Below are positions 62,112 through 64,000 of a DNA stretch of 64,000 nucleotides, one piece after another. The number at the start of each line of letters is the position of its first letter. Within the stretch, counting starts at the first letter, position 1. Origin of the DNA: Crocinitomicaceae bacterium (GTDB lineage Bacteria; Bacteroidota; Bacteroidia; Flavobacteriales_D; Crocinitomicaceae); contig JAQWHI010000019.1 of the NCBI GenBank assembly GCA_029249445.1, positions 186,001 to 250,000 on the forward strand, in the 5' to 3' direction. Position numbers and translations under genes: made by a program. The notes under the pieces were generated by a model. The model was not told the origin of the DNA. It made no database searches and saw only the letters and a program-made list of their open reading frames with translations.

Positions 62112-62840
62112 ATGAAAATTATTGGAATTATTCCAGCGCGATACGCATCTAGTCGATTCCCTGGCAAACCCTTGATTGATTTGAAAGGAAAATCGATGAT
62201 CGAACGGGTGTACAAAGGAGCGGAAAAATCACAAAAACTGTCCCGAATTATTGTAGCCACTGACGATGAAAGAATTGTTGACGAAGTAAACCGTTTTGGC
62301 GGTGAAGTAATGATGACATCGCCAAATCACTTGAACGGCACCGATCGCTGCTCGGAAGTAATCAATACTATCGACTGTGATGTCGTGGTTAACATTCAAG
62401 GAGACGAACCCTTGATCGATTTTCGTCAATTGGATGCCCTCTGTTCCGCATTCGAAGAAACTTCTGTTGAAATTGCAACCCTCGGAATTAAAGGAGTGAG
62501 CGAGGAAGAACGCAACAATCCAAATCGAATAAAAATTGTTCTCAACCAAAAAGGTGATGCAATGTACTTCTCCAGAAGTGCGATTCCAAGTACTGCCCAT
62601 GCCGACACAACAGTACTAAATGACTTTGATTTTTATCGTCACATTGGTGTTTATGCGTTCCGCGCAAAAACACTCAAAGAATTGCCCTTGCTTCGACCTA
62701 CCGCAATAGAAAAAGTTGAATCCTTAGAACAACTGAGGTGGCTCTACTACGGTTATTCCATTCGAGTCGTTCCAACAACAATTGAGACGCCAAATATTGA
62801 TACACCAGAGGATGTAAAAAAAGTACTTGATTGCTTATAA
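62112..62840 (+). CDS. kdsB: 3-deoxy-manno-octulosonate cytidylyltransferase
   Basis: This is a 242-residue enzyme that activates Kdo as CMP-Kdo for lipopolysaccharide inner core synthesis. IIPARYASSRFPGKPLIDL at the N-terminus is the nucleotide-binding signature. NIQGDEPLID and YRHIGVYAFRAKTLKEL are conserved, as is the C-terminal TPEDVKK. Length is typical. It implies a Kdo-containing LPS. It starts 5 nt after the TonB receptor stop and probably shares its transcript. Confidence 0.95.
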   Translation: MKIIGIIPARYASSRFPGKPLIDLKGKSMIERVYKGAEKSQKLSRIIVATDDERIVDEVNRFGGEVMMTSPNHLNGTDRCSEVINTIDCDVVVNIQGDEPLIDFRQLDALCSAFEETSVEIATLGIKGVSEEERNNPNRIKIVLNQKGDAMYFSRSAIPSTAHADTTVLNDFDFYRHIGVYAFRAKTLKELPLLRPTAIEKVESLEQLRWLYYGYSIRVVPTTIETPNIDTPEDVKKVLDCL

Positions 62841-62866
62841 CTCGATGTACTTATAGAGTTTTTCAT

Positions 62867-62874
62867 TATTTTTG
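62867..62874 (+). promoter_or_regulatory. Consensus -7 box (TATTTTTG) 5 nt in front of the HU-CCDC81/SPOR gene
   Basis: TATTTTTG matches TAnnTTTG exactly and ends 5 nt before the ATG at 62880. No well-placed TTG is seen at -33. If used, the mRNA would have almost no leader. Confidence 0.4.
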
Positions 62875-62879
62875 TTTTG

Positions 62880-64000
62880 ATGACATCAGTTGAACAACTT
62901 ATCGGTGATTTATTGCTTCGGCACAATTGCGTAATTATACCTTCTTTTGGAGGGTTCGTTGCAAAACCTGTTGCTGCACAAATTGATTACACAAAGGGGA
63001 CAATGGTGCCCCCAAAAAAGTCGTTGCTTTTTAACCGCCAATTAATCAACAACGATGGTCTTCTGATCAATGAGCTGTCACAAAGAAACAAGCTTTCATT
63101 CAATGCTGCATCGGTAGTCATAAATGAGACGGTTCATCAATGGAATACATCCCTGAAAAAAGGCGGTCGCATCGAAATTGATCGAGTAGGAAATTTATTC
63201 TTCGATGACGAACGAAACCTTTGTTTCGAACAAGACCGATTTTTCAACCTTTTGTTGGAATCCTTTGGGCTTGGAAGTGTTCATTTTATAACCGAAGAAG
63301 ACGTCCAAATTGTCGAGCAGCAAATAACAATCGAAACAAATCACGAAGTTGCTCCCACAGTCGAAGTCGAAGAACACAAAGCTCCGATTATCGAACTTGA
63401 ACCAACAAGTATTACACATGTTTCTGAATCATCGACAACAGAAACGACACCACGCCATATCGAACAAGCAATGCCTCGCAAGCGCCGAGCATGGCGTTAT
63501 GTTGCAGCAGCCTGCATTCTTCCTATTGCATTTTATTCCATCTGGATTCCTGTCAATACAGATGTCTTAGAATCAGGAATGATCTCTATGCACGATTTCA
63601 ACCCGTTTCATAGATCATCTGAAGCGTTATACGTTAAAAAAACATTTCAACCCGATTTTACTCCCGAAGCAAAACGGGAATCGCTAAAAGATGAAATCGA
63701 AAGTCTAAATGGCGAAAACGCATTTTATTCGTATGAATTTACAAAAGACACCTACTTAAATGTGCGGGTGGCTGATGAGAACAAAGTAGCGCTTGAAAAA
63801 GAAACCCCAGAAGAGACCTCATCGATCTCAACGCAGGAGCGCTCATTTTCTATCGAAGAAAGCAACTACATTGTTGGTTGTTTTGGTAAGAAGTCAAATG
63901 CAGACAAACTCGTTCTGAAATTAAATGAGAGCGGCTTTGATGCGCACGTCCACGACATAAAGAATGGTTTGCATCGAGTTACAGCCGGAACTGCAATGTC
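62880..64000 (+). CDS. HU-CCDC81 and SPOR domain protein (3' truncated by window end)
   Basis: This open frame of 373 codons runs off the right edge without a stop. Residues 1-125 form the HU-CCDC81 region typical of Bacteroidota (IGDLLLRHNCVIIPSFGGFV, then SLLFNRQLINNDGLL). An acidic linker follows, then a basic patch (PRKRRAWR) and one membrane helix (about 205-223). After a periplasmic linker a SPOR domain begins near residue 327 (SNYIVGCFGKKSNADKL). SPOR domains bind denuded septal peptidoglycan, and the HU-like part may bind DNA on the cytoplasmic side. So the protein could link division-site wall and nucleoid, an inference from domains. Confidence 0.88.
   Translation, partial: MTSVEQLIGDLLLRHNCVIIPSFGGFVAKPVAAQIDYTKGTMVPPKKSLLFNRQLINNDGLLINELSQRNKLSFNAASVVINETVHQWNTSLKKGGRIEIDRVGNLFFDDERNLCFEQDRFFNLLLESFGLGSVHFITEEDVQIVEQQITIETNHEVAPTVEVEEHKAPIIELEPTSITHVSESSTTETTPRHIEQAMPRKRRAWRYVAAACILPIAFYSIWIPVNTDVLESGMISMHDFNPFHRSSEALYVKKTFQPDFTPEAKRESLKDEIESLNGENAFYSYEFTKDTYLNVRVADENKVALEKETPEETSSISTQERSFSIEESNYIVGCFGKKSNADKLVLKLNESGFDAHVHDIKNGLHRVTAGTAM

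Overview
The window looks like a chromosomal segment of a member of the Bacteroidota, most likely a marine or aquatic flavobacterium. The evidence is a SusC/SusD pair, type IX secretion (T9SS) C-terminal sorting domains of types A and B, a PorP/SprF-type partner, an HU-CCDC81/SPOR protein, a Bacteroidota-type kynurenine gene pair, AT-rich intergenic DNA, and promoter boxes of the form TAnnTTTG with an upstream TTG. Family-level placement cannot be settled from the sequence alone. Nearly all of the window is densely coding. Only one tRNA gene was found, and no rRNA, CRISPR array or intact insertion sequence.

Layout. 1-8666: the purH 3' end, then the rod-shape and elongasome cluster mreB, mreC-mreD-mrdA-rodA (overlapping genes) and a bifunctional class A PBP. 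8672-10077: a two-subunit CoA transferase. 10091-17367 (minus): one long co-directional run of kynU, a small membrane protein, kmo, an outer-membrane-like protein, an ArsC/Spx-like protein, an EamA transporter, yicC, gmk and nadD. 17531-24602: hemL, two small exported proteins (minus), a transaminase/omega-amidase pair, a large T9SS substrate and fbp. 24618-32699: mfd, a lipoprotein with two membrane helices, two glycosyltransferases and a lamin-tail-domain exported protein (minus). 32765-36289: asd, a SUFU-domain protein, a DUF6495-like protein and dxr. 36290-37932: a small accessory-looking interval with an HNH-HIT fusion gene, tRNA-Asn and a decayed reading frame. 37933-41849: a third glycosyltransferase, uvrC and an OmpA-family lipoprotein.

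42030-50056 (minus) is a polysaccharide utilisation locus: susC, susD, a PKD-domain surface lipoprotein and a GH16 beta-glucanase in one tight array, followed by a separately promoted secreted protein that carries a starch-binding-like domain and a T9SS tail. A laminarin-type substrate is the natural inference. Between GH16 and the last gene lies a diverged tandem duplication of the GH16 3' end, which is now a pseudogene fragment. The susC gene and the last gene share a promoter-like element, and the surface lipoprotein and the secreted protein appear to share a homologous module.

50241-56138 holds a T9SS pair (type B CTD protein plus PorP/SprF-like protein) and, divergently, a 1177-residue protein with an N-terminal beta-barrel-like region and nine Ig-like repeats. 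The right end carries a PpiD-like periplasmic foldase, dprA, a TonB-dependent receptor, kdsB and a truncated HU-CCDC81/SPOR protein.

Most of the window is housekeeping. The parts most worth a second look are the beta-glucan locus with its duplication and shared control element, the HNH-HIT fusion beside the tRNA, the barrel plus Ig-repeat protein, and a set of genes whose -7 promoter box lies only 4-5 nt before the start codon, suggesting leaderless transcripts. Translation starts at GTG or TTG in several genes, which matters when choosing starts.
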